From assembly GCA_013396635.1 (NCBI GenBank), contig WBMW01005656.1, positions 326,004-390,003 on the forward strand: a stretch of DNA of 64,000 nucleotides. The letters run 5' to 3'. Source of the DNA: Penelope pileata. Taxonomy: Eukaryota > Chordata > Aves > Galliformes > Cracidae. Below the pieces are notes generated by a model that worked only from the letters and a program-made list of their open reading frames with translations, made no database searches and was not told the origin of the DNA. This document shows, piece after piece, positions 50,640 through 62,919 of the stretch; within the stretch, counting starts at the first letter, position 1; each line of letters begins with the position of its first letter. The position numbers were made by a program, and so were the translations under genes.

Positions 50640-50960
50640 TTTTTTGAACCTGAGCAAGCTCAGGGCATGCACAGCATCTTCCAGCAGCAAGTTCCACTGC
50701 CTGACTGCGTCGTGTGAAGAAATCCTTACTTTGTTCTGAATCTGTCACTCGCTGCTTTCATTTGACGCTTTGTAGCTACAGTCAGGGAAGAGACAGCAGG
50801 CAGCCATCCTCCATTTATTTTCCCTAACCCACTCTCAAACGATAAACCTCCATCACATCCAGTTTTCCATTTTTCAGGCCAAAGAATCCTGGTCTGCTTA
50901 ATCATCCCTCGCACAGCAGCCGTTCCCGACCTCAGGTGGCCCTTTCCCCCCTCCCTGCCC
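50640..50960 (-). repeat. Old CR1-like LINE 3' UTR remnant
   Basis: Read on plus, blocks such as 'AGCAAGTTCCACTGCCTGAC', 'GTGTGAAGAAATCCTTACTT', 'TCTGAATCTGTC', 'GATAAACCTCCATCACATCC' and 'CTTAATCATCCCTCGCACAG' follow in order the diverged CR1-type LINE tail well known from turtles and birds. Recognition is by eye. The minus-strand ORF 50726-51193 lies across it and is not a gene. Confidence 0.55.
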
Positions 50961-53900
50961 TGCCCCTGCTGCAGCCTCTGCAGGGCTGTGCAGGTGCCCC
51001 CCAGGGCTCCCTGCAGCTTTGCTGTTTGTCTCCCAGCGCTCCCTTTGATTTCTGATTGCTTTTGAGCCTTGGGCTGATGCTTTCGTTGAGCACTCCTGGC
51101 TCTTTCTCGCCTTTGCCCCGCAAGCTCTGCTGCCTGTGGCTCAGTATGCTGGGGGGGGAGTAGTGCTTGCTCACCCCCTGTGATTGCTGACATAATTCAC
51201 ACTGGCACCGTGCTCCAAGGTTGCTTGAGGCTCTCGCTGTTTGCATCATCTCTTCTCTGTGGGGCCTGGGCTATGCACAGCACTGCACTGGGTGATGGGG
51301 CTCCATACCATGTCCGTGGGGGCTGTGCCTCCCCTGTGGCACAGTGGAGGGCTGCCTTGAGTTTGCGCCGCATCGTGTGTCCTTGCCCCGTTCCATCACT
51401 GCCTGGAGCCATAGCACTCCCTGCAGACTGCAGAGCTCCCATCAAAGCCTTCTCCATGCCACACCTGCAGCTCCCGGTGTCGGTGCTGTCCCAGCCGCCT
51501 GCGGGGAGCACACACGTGTGCTGAGCACGCCCGCACGCCGAGGCTGCTCTGATTTGTATGCTGGTCAAGCTGGATCCCAATGACAATCCTAATTATGTTT
51601 GCCTTGTCTGAGATGAAAGCTACATTTTTGACTGTTGTTGCCGGGCTGGAAATGTAATTGATTCATTTAGCATTTAAGAAGGGAAAGAGGATTAAGGTGG
51701 TGGTGAGGCCGTGCTGCCAGGCTCTGCATTCACTGCCTGCAGAGCAGCTGTCTCAGCTCCCAGGTTACTGCTCGTGGGGCAGCTCTGAGCTTGTGGGCAC
51801 ATCTCCCAAGGCTGAGCCCCTGGAGAAGAGCTGTCACCTGGGCACACACCTGCTAGGAGCCAGTGCAGGCTCCAGGCTTAATTCTCTCATATCTGGGGCC
51901 GAACACACGTGCTGTTTTGCCCCAGTCTGGCTGCAGGCAAGGGAAATGCATGCAGGGAGCTTCGTAACTCAAACACTTGTAGACTGTTGGCTGAACAAAG
52001 CAGCACAGACCTGGACGAGGTCCACCCTCACACAGCAGCACAGCTTTAGGGGGGACATCCCTTCCTGGCAGCGCATGGAGGCAGGGAGAGGAAGAACGCA
52101 GCAGCACTCGGGCTCCAGTGCTGGCAGCAGTGGCTGCACGCAGATGGGCACTGCTGAGACTGCATGTAGTGGAGAGATGGTAGCAATTTTCCATGTAATA
52201 TTAATTAGCTGTTAAGCCTTTTGCTTCTTGCAGCTGAGGCTCTTTGTGGCTCACGAGGCCCCTGAAGGATCCCGGCACTCCAGGCCCGAGGCAGTAACAA
52301 GTTGAAGAAATGACAGAATTCAGCTAAGTAATCATAGACATTGGTCTGCTCATTATGGACAAATTAATCAAGTTCTAACAGGGCCCATAAAAGCACATTT
52401 GTTGGCCTGAATGTCGCTTTGCATACACAATCTCACCAAGCCGTGACCCTGCGGTCGCAGTTAGCTCGGACCGCAGTGCTGCGAGCACAGGGCAGGGCAC
52501 GGGGCCTCTCCAGCGACACATGGCATTAACTCCATTTCTTTGCACAGGAGAATTCTGACCTTCCACTGCCCTCACGATGAGTTAATAAGGTATCTGCGGT
52601 ACATGGAGGCTTTCTGCTTATCTCCATTCCGGGAGCACGCTGCACACCTTTTATTGGGATGAGTTTTACCTTGATGGAACAAAGCTGGGAGGGCTGGGCA
52701 CGCAGCCTCGTGTGCTGCACTGCTGCAGGGGCCGGAGTGCCTGGCAGGCAGAGCCAGCAGCTCTGCAGCATCGCCAGAGACACCCCCACAGTGCTGGGAA
52801 CGCTGGGGCCAGGTGGGCTCACCACAAAGGCCCTGCAATCCCATCCCACCCCCAGCACGGGGTATCTCCCCCAGCCCCACATGGGCTTTCAGGGGGAGGT
52901 GGTGGGAAGCCCCTGATTCTCCTTGCCTTCTGCCCAGGCACTGCAGCACAGCTGAACTCTGGCTCTTTGCAAACATTTTCTGTCCTTCCTAGTGCTCTGC
53001 TTTCCTCTGTGGCCCTGTGAGCCCAGGGGAGCCCTGCAGAAGGGAAGGCAGTGTCACTGGGAGCAGCAGGAGGCTTTGCAAGGCAGCAGCATGAGGTCCT
53101 TGTGCTTTTGATCCGCTCATAAATAGGGGCAGTAAATCAGACTGTGCAGAGCAAATGCAGCTAACGAAGCAGATGCCAGGAATTGCCCCCCCGGAGCAGC
53201 CTGGGCTGCCAGAGGGCTGCAGGCACTCAGCCTTTGGGGCCTGCAGTGCCTGTCTCCTGCTGATGCTTTCCCAGAGCTGGAGGAGGTGCTGGGACCTTGG
53301 AGCTCTCTGGGCACCACCGTCCATTGTTCAGCTTGAGGGGCTGATCTAAGGAATAGGAGGAACAGTGGAGGATAACCCTGCATAGGTTTAAGCTGTGCCA
53401 TAGCTATGGGGCTCTCACACTTCCAGCGTCACAAAGATCTGATCTTGTAGCATGTCCCACTGGGAGCCCTTTTTCATGTGTGTCTCATAAAAATATTTCT
53501 ACAGAGCTTTTTTAAAACCTGGCTTAAAGGGGACCTCCACAATTTCAGGCTGCGGGCTGGAGTTGCTGTTCCCTAAAAGAATTAAACCGTCTTAAACCTA
53601 TACAGGAGAGGCTGAAGGCAGCGCCTGGTGCTGCTAAGCTGCTTTTGGCGTCTGAAACTGCTAAGTGTGCAGATTGTGTTGGCTCTAAGCATCTCAGTGC
53701 AGTGCTAAACTGCTGAGAACAACCACAGACCCCGGGAAGCGCATGGGCTGGGTGCTGGGGCCAGTCGTAGCCGGGCAGGATGCAGAGCTCTGACCCACAC
53801 AGGGGCAATGCAGACAGCTGGTGTGGGTTGTGTCTGCACGGGGTGCACAGAGCTCGTGCTGTCTCACTGGCTCTGGCAGAGTGAAGCCAGTCCGGCCACG

Positions 53901-56449
53901 AGGATGGCACAAAAGATGCCCTCCTGCCCAGGAGAATGGTACCTCTGCTTCAGGCTTTCAGATTCTCCAAAGACCTCTGAACACTGGAGAAAGCTCTGAT
54001 CCTTAGAGCCCCAGTGAGACTGCTAGGTTTGGCAGTTTAGGCTGGCACAGAGAGCTGGGTGTCCTGGATGTGCCACACCTGAACGCTCGGTGGGAAGAAT
54101 CCGGGCACCTGGACACTGCCTGCCAGCAGGGCACGCACCTGGGAGCTTTCTCTTCTGTGCAAGGATCTCTGAAAAAACTTGTTTGCAGTTTATGGCAGGC
54201 CTGGAAAAGTGACCAGCTGTTTCTATTTCTTTCCTGCTTTTCTCCATCTAAATGCAAATGTAAAAAGACATCTCAGATTAAAAAAAAAAACAAACATGTA
54301 GGTACTTAAAGAGCAATAGAGGAGCACAGGAAGCAGGACTTGGGGTGGCAAATGGAGCATAAAAGCCTTCTCCTGGAGCACTTCTCCCTCTGCCCAGGAA
54401 GCTTTCAGAGCCACGTGCCGGTGACCCAGCGTTCGGATGGGAGCTCAGCAACGGTCTCTGGGTGCAGGTGAGGGGTGGGGTGTGGGGGGGGCTGCTCTGT
54501 GTGCTCAGCTCTGCTGTGCTGTGGGACCCGAGCTGCTGCCTGCAGCTAGCCTGGGGCTCCCTCCCCCTGTCAGAGCCAAACTGACCCGTTGCCCAGTTCG
54601 CACCGCCGGTGGCTGTGGCTCTGAGCTCTGCTTTGTTTCCCACCTCATGCACCCTGAGGGATTCTCCTTGTAGGGTTTGAAATCCAGTGATCCCCAGACC
54701 TGCCCCAGCCTGCAGGGCAGTGCCATGAGCAGACAGAGAGGAAAGGGTCCTGCTGCTGACCTTAATCTTTTCCAGGAGGCTGCTACACAGCTCTGCTCCC
54801 TTCAGCAAACCCACCTTTCTGTCTGTGCCGTCAGTACCTGGCTTAGCACAGAGGCTCTTCTGGGCTCTGCCAGGGTCAGGTTTGGTTCAGCTCACCTTCC
54901 TGAGCCACTTCTGCCTCCTGCACAGAGCTCGCTGCCCCCGGTGCCAGCCCCGCAGCAGCTCTCCCTCCTGCAGTGCCGCACGCAGAACCTTTCCAGAGAC
55001 ACTGTCAGAGCCTGGAGCTTCACCAGATGCACTTGCTGTGTTAACCTTTGAAGTGAAGTGAATTTCTGTTGTCAGAACAGCAGAGGCCAGCATACAGCCT
55101 TCCACCTTCCCCTCCTTTTTTTCCTCATTGTAAAAAACGCTGTGGCCTTTCCCGTGCTTACCGCAGCAGTTTCGCACGGCTTAGCCCACGTTTGTCTCAT
55201 CGCGTCGGCCCGTGCAGTTCACAGGTGAGGAATTTCATCCACGCCTTCGAGGAGTGAGGTGGATGAGGCTGGGAAGGTTCCTGGGCAAAGGTCCTGCCCG
55301 GATGATCGCAGGCAGCACTACGGGATGGGAGGGAGCCAGAGGGGAGGGTGATGGCCGTGGAGGAGCTTCCTTGTGAAAGATGCAGGTGCAGTGCCTTCCT
55401 CCTCTGCACCACCATGCCACGGGCAAAGGAAAGGCACTGCCGTGCTGTCCTCGTACCCAGGAGGGACTCTTGGCCCTTGGCCTGGTGCTGGGTGGTATGA
55501 CCCTGCTGATGCCCAGGGTGCTGCCTGACAGCGAAACAGAGCAGTTGATCCCTGAAGGCAATTTCCCCTCTTCCATGCAATCCGAGCCAAACACGGGGCT
55601 GCTCCACGGACGGGATGCTTGCATGCCCGAGGCAGCCAGCCCGTGCTTGGGCAGCAGCAGCAGGTCGGGTCGAAGAGCCACAGATCCGAGCGCCCGCTGG
55701 CGACGTGCGAATTCCCTCCAGTCTGTGCCACCTAGTGCCCAGCACAAGAACTGGGGCCGGCCCAGCCTCACCTGCTGGGAGCACCCGGCTCCCCGGGCCC
55801 GGAGCCCTGTGCAGGGTGGGGTGTGCTGGGAGGACCCCGCGATGCCGCCCTTCCCACGGAGCTGCAGGTGGGAGCGCAGCACCCAGGTGTGTCCGTAGGG
55901 CGCATGGAGCGGGGAGGAGCAGCTCTGCCCCGATGCTGGAGGTGAGCTGGGGTGGGTGACGGGGCTGCTGGGGGCTCCAGGTAGGGAGAGGATGGCCTGG
56001 GGCTCTCGGGGAGGAATCCTGCCTTTGCTTTCCAGGCGCTGCGCTCCCTGCTGTGACGCTGCACCCATGTTTTAATGGAGGAAAATAGTGAGCTCAGTCT
56101 GAACTGGAACTTGGACAGATTTCAGCGCTGTTCCGAGGGGAGCTGCAGTTAGTTCTGCTTAGGTGAACACCCCAGATGGAACACTTGTTTTTGTATATAA
56201 GTATTTATGTATAGGTATTGTGTTGGGCACAATCTTTTTGTTACGCTTTTTCCTAGTAAGTTCCTTGTGTAAAGTTATTTTTCAAACAGCTTCTATCGCT
56301 GTTGCTCCATCTGCCAGCTTTGATTCTTAACTCTGACTGTTGTCTTCAGCCTTTCAGTGAAATGCTGTTCCTCCCTGCAGACCCAGTTTCATTTCTAAGC
56401 TCCAAACGGGTGGGGGATGAATGAGGAGCTAGCTACATCTTGCTTCATT

Positions 56450-56870
56450 CTTGCTGCATTTTTTCATAGATCTGTGGAAGAGATTTCATGGTAGTAAAGG
56501 AGCTGTTAGCTCCCTCTGGTCAGTGTGCACCTCTCCTTCCTGTTGGTGTATCTCAGCCAGGCGTTGTTACACATTCCTCTGCATTGAGTTCCATCTGCTC
56601 CTATTTGTGCTGCTTCACAGACACTTTCAAGTTTTCCACAAGCTCCTCGAGAGTCTCCTGATGTCATCTGCCAGCCCCACATGTACACATAGCTGTTTCC
56701 TTACTGGGCCACAGGTGACTGTACTGGACACGCTCCCTCTGGCATCTACAGGGCACTCCACTCCGAGCTTTTTCCACGTGAAAATCTGATTGAGTTATGC
56801 CACGCTGATCCTGACTTTCCTACTGTTCTTCCTTGGTACTTAAGTCAGCCTGATTGCTTAGGAAGCCTCA
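56450..56870 (-). repeat. Possible old CR1-like LINE remnant (weaker)
   Basis: The blocks 'GCATTGAGTTCCATCTGC' and 'GATGTCATCTGCCAGCCCC', with spacing near that of the same LINE family, suggest a further fragment. The similarity is partial and I would not rely on it without a search. Confidence 0.3.
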
Positions 56871-59217
56871 GTAGCTTTTTTAAACCTTGAAAAGGTAGAT
56901 CCGCCCCATAGCCCCTAGTAGTGTCACTGGCTGCAGCGATGGCTCCGTGGTTCTAAAGCTGGAATGCTCCTGGGGCTGCTATTGATCTTGGCAGGTTATT
57001 GCTTTGAAAGGACTGATCTTTGAAACCAGGGCTCCAGGAAGTCATTTAAGGATGTGTTTGCATCCTGCTGAGCGCTGAAACTCTGGGGATCTCAGTGGGA
57101 AGGAAACCCATCTTGAAACAGAGGCTGTGTTTATCTGCTCTCCCTAATCAGCGCTCCATCTTCCTGGAGGTGGTGTTTCCCAAAGCATCCCCTTGGCAGC
57201 AGGAGGTCGGTGCCTGTGTCAAGCCCTGACTTGTCTGAGGTTTAATTGGTCCCAGCTGTGCTCTGGAGAGCTCTGTTTCTGTGGCCTCTGAGCTCAGGGC
57301 AGGTGCCTGGCAGTGCTGTGATGCTCCCAGACCCAGCGGTGCAGAGGAGGGTCAGACCCCAGTGAGCTCCTGGCTCCCCGCAGGTCTGTAGGTTCCTCTG
57401 CTGCTGTCTCAGCAATCTGGGCTTAGTCTCCCTGGGGCTTTACATCTTCCCTTGCATAGTCCACTCTGCGCTCTATAGGAGTGCCACAGCCTAGACAGGA
57501 TTTAAAGTTGGGGGGGAAAGGAGAGGGGCAGCAAGAGCACTTCCCTGCAGTTTGCCCTTAACTAACAGGGAAGCCCCAAGTCTCTGTTTTGCATATAAGG
57601 AAAAGGAGCAACGTGATTTATTGCAGGCATTTGCCAGTAGGAACAGGGGGGAAGCCCCTCTCCCTCCCCCAGCCCTGCAGCCCTGTGGCTCAGCCCTTTG
57701 GGCATGCAGCAGGGGCAGCGCGGGGCCTGGCTGTGACGTGGGGACAAATGGTGCTGGGGGACCCACGCCCCTGTGCTGCGGAGGGCTGGGCCTCACGTGC
57801 AGCACCCGCCAGGCCCGGCTGGTCTGAGCGGTGCGGGGAGGGGATGGCCGGGCTCCCGGGCGTGCTTTAATTACAGTGACACTGCTGCCTGGGTGTAATT
57901 AGCAGTTCAGAAACTCTGAGTGTGATTTTAATAATCCCAGAGTTATGCAGTTTGGCCTTTCTGTAAGAGACGCTCTGCAAACAACGGCTGTAATTAAGAA
58001 GCAGGCGCGCAGGGCCAGCACTGCCCGTGGTGGTGGGCACACTGCAGGTGTGTGCAGTGCTCGTGGGGGTCCCACCTGGCTCAGGAGCTCTGCTCTGGGG
58101 CCGTGTCCCTGATGGAGCTCCTGGGGCACCAATGTGTGAAAGCATCAGCTTTTTGCTCAGCTGTGGGCTTTACAAAAGGCCGTTCCCAGTCCCTGCAGAT
58201 CTCCTTTGATATGGTTTTGTTCCTTGATAAAGATGAGTCTCCTGAGTGTCGTCTTCTTCCCCGTTGCTTTTCGTTCCTGTCCCCATTGCGTTTCCGCGCT
58301 CTTCTCAGCCAGCCTGAATTAGCTGCAGGCGGGGGGATTGTGCTGTGGGCTGGGGGTGGGGGGCAGGAAGCCCTTTCAAGAGCAGCCAGCGTTTCTGGTA
58401 GGCTCAGATCTGAGCAGCCAGACCAAGCCCTGGGTCCTGGACCCTGGCTCGTCCCTGCTCCTTCCTGCCCTTTCATCTAGCACGCTGTCTCTGCACAGGC
58501 CTGCCCTGCCATGCCCAGAGGTCAAAGTTTACTTTTGGCCGTAGGAGCTCCCCCAGGGGAGTGGACTTTCCCCCAGGCACCAGGGCCACCCTCACCTACG
58601 CATCCAGCAGCCGCGCGTGGGAGGAGAGTGCAAAGAGGCAAGGAGAGGCACGGCAGCAATCAGGCAGCAATCAGGAGCTGTTTGCAGGGGCTCCCCAGGG
58701 TCAGAGGACCATGGGGTGTCCCCAGCATCTGGGGGATGGAGGGGGCTGTGGGAAGTGCCTCCATCATAGGGGACAGCAGGGGCTGAGGGAGCTGCTTGAT
58801 CCCTGCAAGCCTTCATTGGCTGCTGCAGCTCTCATAGTTGGAGGGGTGTCTGTGTTTGTCGTTCCCTTTGTCCTGATCTGTGGGAGAAGCCTTCACCTTT
58901 GGGAGCGAGGCAAGTGCCTGTGGTTTCTCACCTGTTGCCACTTCTCCCAGCATGGAAGCAGAGGTCAGAGTCCCGGGTCGATAAGGGGCAGCTTGCTCCC
59001 TTGTACACCGTTGTGCTCTGCTGAGTAGGTGTCACTGGCCCTCTGCCCACACTGCTGGCAAAGCGCAGCCCTGGCACGCTGCAAAAACAAACACAGTGAT
59101 GTGGTGAAGGGATCTGTGTATCCCGCTGGCGGTGGTAATGGCAGCAAGTATGGGCTCAGTGGACTGGAAAACATCCAGGACCTGCCCCGTTCCGACACAG
59201 AGAGGCTGCGGAGCGAG

Positions 59218-59256
59218 CCCCAAACCCACCCGTGCAGGCCCCAAACCCACCCGTGG
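59218..59256 (+). repeat. 21-bp tandem duplication
   Basis: Two near-identical copies of a CCCCAAACCCACCCGTG unit with a period of 21 bases. Confidence 0.8.
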
Positions 59257-61735
59257 GTGCTGCAGGGGCGAGCTGGCAGGGCTGTGCTCACAGGAGGCTC
59301 CATCACCATGGGTTAACCAGACAGGGACTCTTCTCTCCCATCCAGGGCTTTGGGACCTGTGTTTGAGAAGCGAGCCTGGTTCTTGTGATAGTGAGCTGTC
59401 TCTCTCAGGGCATGAGATCTGTCAGCGTTTGAGCACCTGTCAGTTCTGCAGTCCTTTTTATGGTCTGCCCGGAGGAGGAGATGCTGTGAGCCCCAAACCT
59501 GCCAGGCTTCTGCTCTCAGGCAGGGACAGAAGGCCTTCAGGACATCTCCGTGGTTCCAGGCTGTGCTTGAAGGTCTCTGCTGCTCTCTTTTAGGAAGAGG
59601 TTCTTTGACTCTGCCTTGTAGTTGTGAGAAAGCAATGGGGAAAAGAGCTTCTTGTGCTTTCTCCTCTTTTATATGGTCTTTGTGCTCACTGTTCTGGGGA
59701 AGAGAATCAGCCAGTGATGCCCGTGTATACGCATGAGTGGGTGGGAGGGGAACACAGCTGAGTGCTTTGCTGAAGCACGGGCTGGGACAGGAGCCTGCCC
59801 CATCACATGGCAGTGCCCAACCCATGTATGGGCTATGCCCCAAGGATGTTTTCGCCAAGATGTTTCCCTCTTAAGGTCTAAGCTGTTGGGTTGCAAACAT
59901 CCACACAGAAGCATGCTGCATTGCCTAAGCCTTAGCTGGGCTAACCGTGGGCCTGGAGGTGTGGCTGGGGGAGTGCTGTTGATCCGAGAGCAATGGAGCT
60001 GAACCTGCAGCAGAAACTGTTGAGAAAAGGGTGGGAGGTTGTGAGGCTTCCTGAGAACCACGGCTGGGCTGGGACGGAGCTTGGGCAGGCTGCACGCACA
60101 CCTCCGCAGGGCTGAGCCTCGGGGTGGTGGTGGTGCATGCCCAGCAATAACGCCTGAGCCCTGCTCCGAGCCCTGCTGGTTCTTAGCAGGATGGACCACA
60201 GCTGCGTGGAGGTCTGTGTGGTGGCAGACCTTCGCTTTTCCTGGAAGAAGTCCTTGTTGCTCTGGTTTCATGGCCCTCTTGCTTTGGTTAGACTTTAACA
60301 GCAATTAGTCACCGAACAACTTTCTATAATAAACTGCAAGTTTTCCATTAAGTAGCTCAAACACTTTGAACTTCTTTGCAGTTCTGCATTCTAATCTGCT
60401 GTCACTTTTCAGGAGGTACCTTCATGTTTTATTCATTTCCTGTTTTCAGTGGGGGTGAAACCAAAGCTATGAGAGGCAGAGAAAACAACAACCCACGTAG
60501 CTGCAGGCACTGCGCAGCTAGATCACTGTCAGCCTCTGCACTTGTCACTTCCAGCTGTGTCTGGATTCAGTGTGTACGTTGGGTATATGACAGAGAAAAG
60601 AAGTGATGTCTAGCAGCGTGCTTAAGGGAATCTGGGGGACAATTCCTAATTCCAGGCACTGATCAGCTCTGAAGCCCTGGGCAAGATTGTCTGTGTTCCT
60701 CTGTCTCTAAAGTTGGGGATATGAATGCTTTTCTCATCTTAGCCTGTAAGGCTCCCTGGCAGTAACTGAAAAATGCTGTTAAGTAGAACAAGTGTTTGTA
60801 ATGATAAGAATTTGGCAAGGTGGACAGGCTGTGGTGTTTGGGGATGCTGCTCTTCAACCCCAGCAGCAGCTCAGCACCACCCAGCCACTCGCTGTGCCCA
60901 GGTGGGATGGGGAGAGGATCAGAAAGGTGACAGTGGAAGAACTCCTGGGCTGAGATGAAGACAGCTTACTAGGTAAAGCAAAGGCTGCACGTGCAAGTAA
61001 AACAAACCAAGGAATTCATTTGCTACTTCTCACTAGCAGGCAGATGTTCAGCCACTTCCAGGAAAGCAGGGCTCAGCACATGGAATGGTTTTCTGGGAAG
61101 ACAAATGTCATCGCTCCGAGCATCCCCCCCTTCCTCCTCCTTTCCCCCATCTTAATTGCTGAGTGTGATGTCGTATGGTATGGGATATCCACGTGCTGAA
61201 GTATGTTTGCCAGGGGTGCAGTTTTCTTCCTGGGATAATAATTCCTAAATAATTCAGTGTTGGTTGTTTACGTTTTGATCCCAGCAGATCCAAAGCCAAG
61301 GAACCCCCAGTGCAACAGAACAAGAGGGAGTAGTTTACTGAGATCATGTTTCTGTAATCCAGTCTTACATACATAAGAGAAAGCTCATCCTAGATTCAGG
61401 GGAAAAAATAATTATGCAGCCTTCCTAGCAGTTAGAAGTGGATCTAACTCTGATTTTGTTTTGGTTTGTTTTGTACCTGCTTTTGGTTCCCATGACACTG
61501 AAACAAAGCAATCACAAGTCGTTAAGGTCAATGAGATTGGGACCATGGTTTGGCATCTGGGAACAGTCCTTAAGTGCTTTGAATAGTTCCCTTCCTTATG
61601 CTGGCACAGTGTTATGTGAACAGGATAGGGGAGATCTCTGGCTGAAAGCTGATTTGGGAAGGGGAAAAAGTAACATCATTCCCTGTTCCATTTCCCCGTG
61701 CATTGCACAAGCAGCTCTGCTTGCAAGAGTCATTC

Positions 61736-62342
61736 CTACATCTTCCTTCCCCACCCAGACCTAAGAAGTAGCCACGGAGGATCCTGTTGGTGTGGAATTT
61801 TGATGGAATGAGCTGGGCATTCATTTGGCTGCTGTTGCACGAGCCTGCAGATGTTGGTGTCATTGCTGGCAGGTGACAGTAACTCTTTGATGGCTTGGAG
61901 CAGCTCCTGCCTTTTCCGGTCCTCTCGGCTGAGAAGAGGCACGCATCACTGTTACACTTGGCATCTCCTGCTATGCAGCTGTACCAGAGACACCCAGCTA
62001 ATAGTTCATAAGCTCTGGGTTGGTCAAACGCTGTCCTGACACATGGCGTGGCTTCTCACAGTCAAGCAAACCCTTCAGTGAAAGATCAAAAAGCTGTAAT
62101 GAAGGTAGTTGAAAATGATTTTCTTTTTTTCCCTTTGGAGAGCGGCGGTACATCCTTGAGAGATTTCCTCTCCGTTCAGAGGCTCCAAGACTTCCTCTGG
62201 TGGAGAAGGGCAGGATGTACCTCTCAAGAGCTTCCCAGGTCAGTGGCCAGGACAGTCCCTTTTATGGGATGAATGTTCCTTCACCTCCACGGGGCTCCCA
62301 GCCCCTCCGGCCGTGAGCTGGGCGTGCTCCAGCATCAGCTCG
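61736..62342 (-). other. Weak candidate exons of an unidentified minus-strand gene
   Basis: Three minus-strand blocks have plausible splice borders. 62285-62342 has acceptor CTCTCCACAG and donor GTGGAG/GTGAAG and encodes ELMLEHAQLTAGGAGSPVE. From about 62194 an acceptor CCACCAGAG opens EVLEPLNGEEISQGCTAALQ in a compatible phase, with no clear donor. 61736-61928 has acceptor CTCTTCTCAG and encodes REDRKRQELLQAIKELLSPA and more, to a stop. I recognise no family and the series is incomplete. Confidence 0.25.
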
Positions 62343-62744
62343 CTGTGGAGAGTGCAGCAGTGGGGTTTTCCCCAGCAGGGTGGGTATGGTGGCAGTGATG
62401 CTGGAACACAGAGGGTGTCCTTGCTGCCAGGGCTTGTGCTGTGGGCAAAGCCAGCAAGTGGCAGAGCGGTATTCAATGTGTGAAGAAAAGAAAGGACTGC
62501 CAGGACAGATTCACTCCTGGGACTACCCAACATCAAACTATTGTCTTCAAGTCTGATCTCTGCTTGCTCTCCACCCTCTATGCTGTTCCCTTTACTGTGA
62601 GAAAGTATGGCACGGGAAGTGTCTGACCGCTGCTCTCAGCTTGCCCCGCGAGCCAGCAATTCTCCGGGCTGGGGGAGGGTGGCCGTGCCTTTACTTCTCG
62701 AAGATACGACTTCATTACATCACCTCCCTTTCTGACCACTCCCA

Positions 62745-62752
62745 TATATAAG
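62745..62752 (+). promoter_or_regulatory. Candidate TATA box
   Basis: TATATAAG in the context CCCATATATAAGGTC lies in moderately GC-rich sequence. A CRE/ATF-like TTACATCA lies about 30 bases upstream (62715-62722). Any start site would be near 62775. No coding exon downstream on plus was recognised. Confidence 0.3.
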
Positions 62753-62913
62753 GTCTTGCTGCCACTCAGCTTTTGAAATCATTGCATCTGGGAACCCTTG
62801 AGGAGTAAGAGGCAAGGGAGCAGGGCAGAAGTGCCTTCCTTCGGTGTTGTGAGCAGAAGGTGAACTGCACCCAGGGAGAGCAGAGCTTCAAAGTAGTGAG
62901 TAAACAGCGTGAT

Positions 62914-62919
62914 TTTATT
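62914..62919 (-). terminator. Candidate poly(A) signal for the 63.3-kb minus-strand exon
   Basis: Plus TTTATT is minus AATAAA (context ACAATAAAATC), 340 bases downstream of the candidate stop codon at 63260. Confidence 0.35.

Larger units (their letters stand above)
48031..61735. other. Gene-poor GC-rich intergenic stretch
   Basis: No protein family is recognised in any ORF on either strand over 13.7 kb. Long ORFs (for example 55235-56068 minus and 49428-50294 minus) are low-complexity, Pro/Ser/Gly/Arg-rich and have overlapping rivals in other frames. The stretch contains old CR1-like remnants and several AT-rich islands with homeodomain-type motifs that are listed separately. Untranslated exons of an unannotated transcript cannot be excluded. 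Confidence 0.6.

Noticed and set aside
50726..51193. 155-codon Lys/Arg-rich minus-strand ORF
   Set aside because: Its 3' half lies on the old CR1-like remnant and it shows no protein family features.
55235..56068. 277-codon minus-strand ORF
   Set aside because: GC-rich sequence with few stops in several frames, low-complexity Pro/Ser/Gly/Arg composition, no motif and overlapping plus-strand rivals.
58561..59028. 155-codon plus-strand ORF with a hydrophobic stretch
   Set aside because: The hydrophobic run (AALIVGGVSVFVVPFVLICG) looks like a membrane segment but the rest is low complexity, with no start context, splice partners or homology I recognise.
62745..62775. Beta-crystallin gene start near the TATA box
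   Set aside because: Crystallin genes occur in the wider syntenic block, but none of the following 1.2 kb encodes a Greek-key motif.
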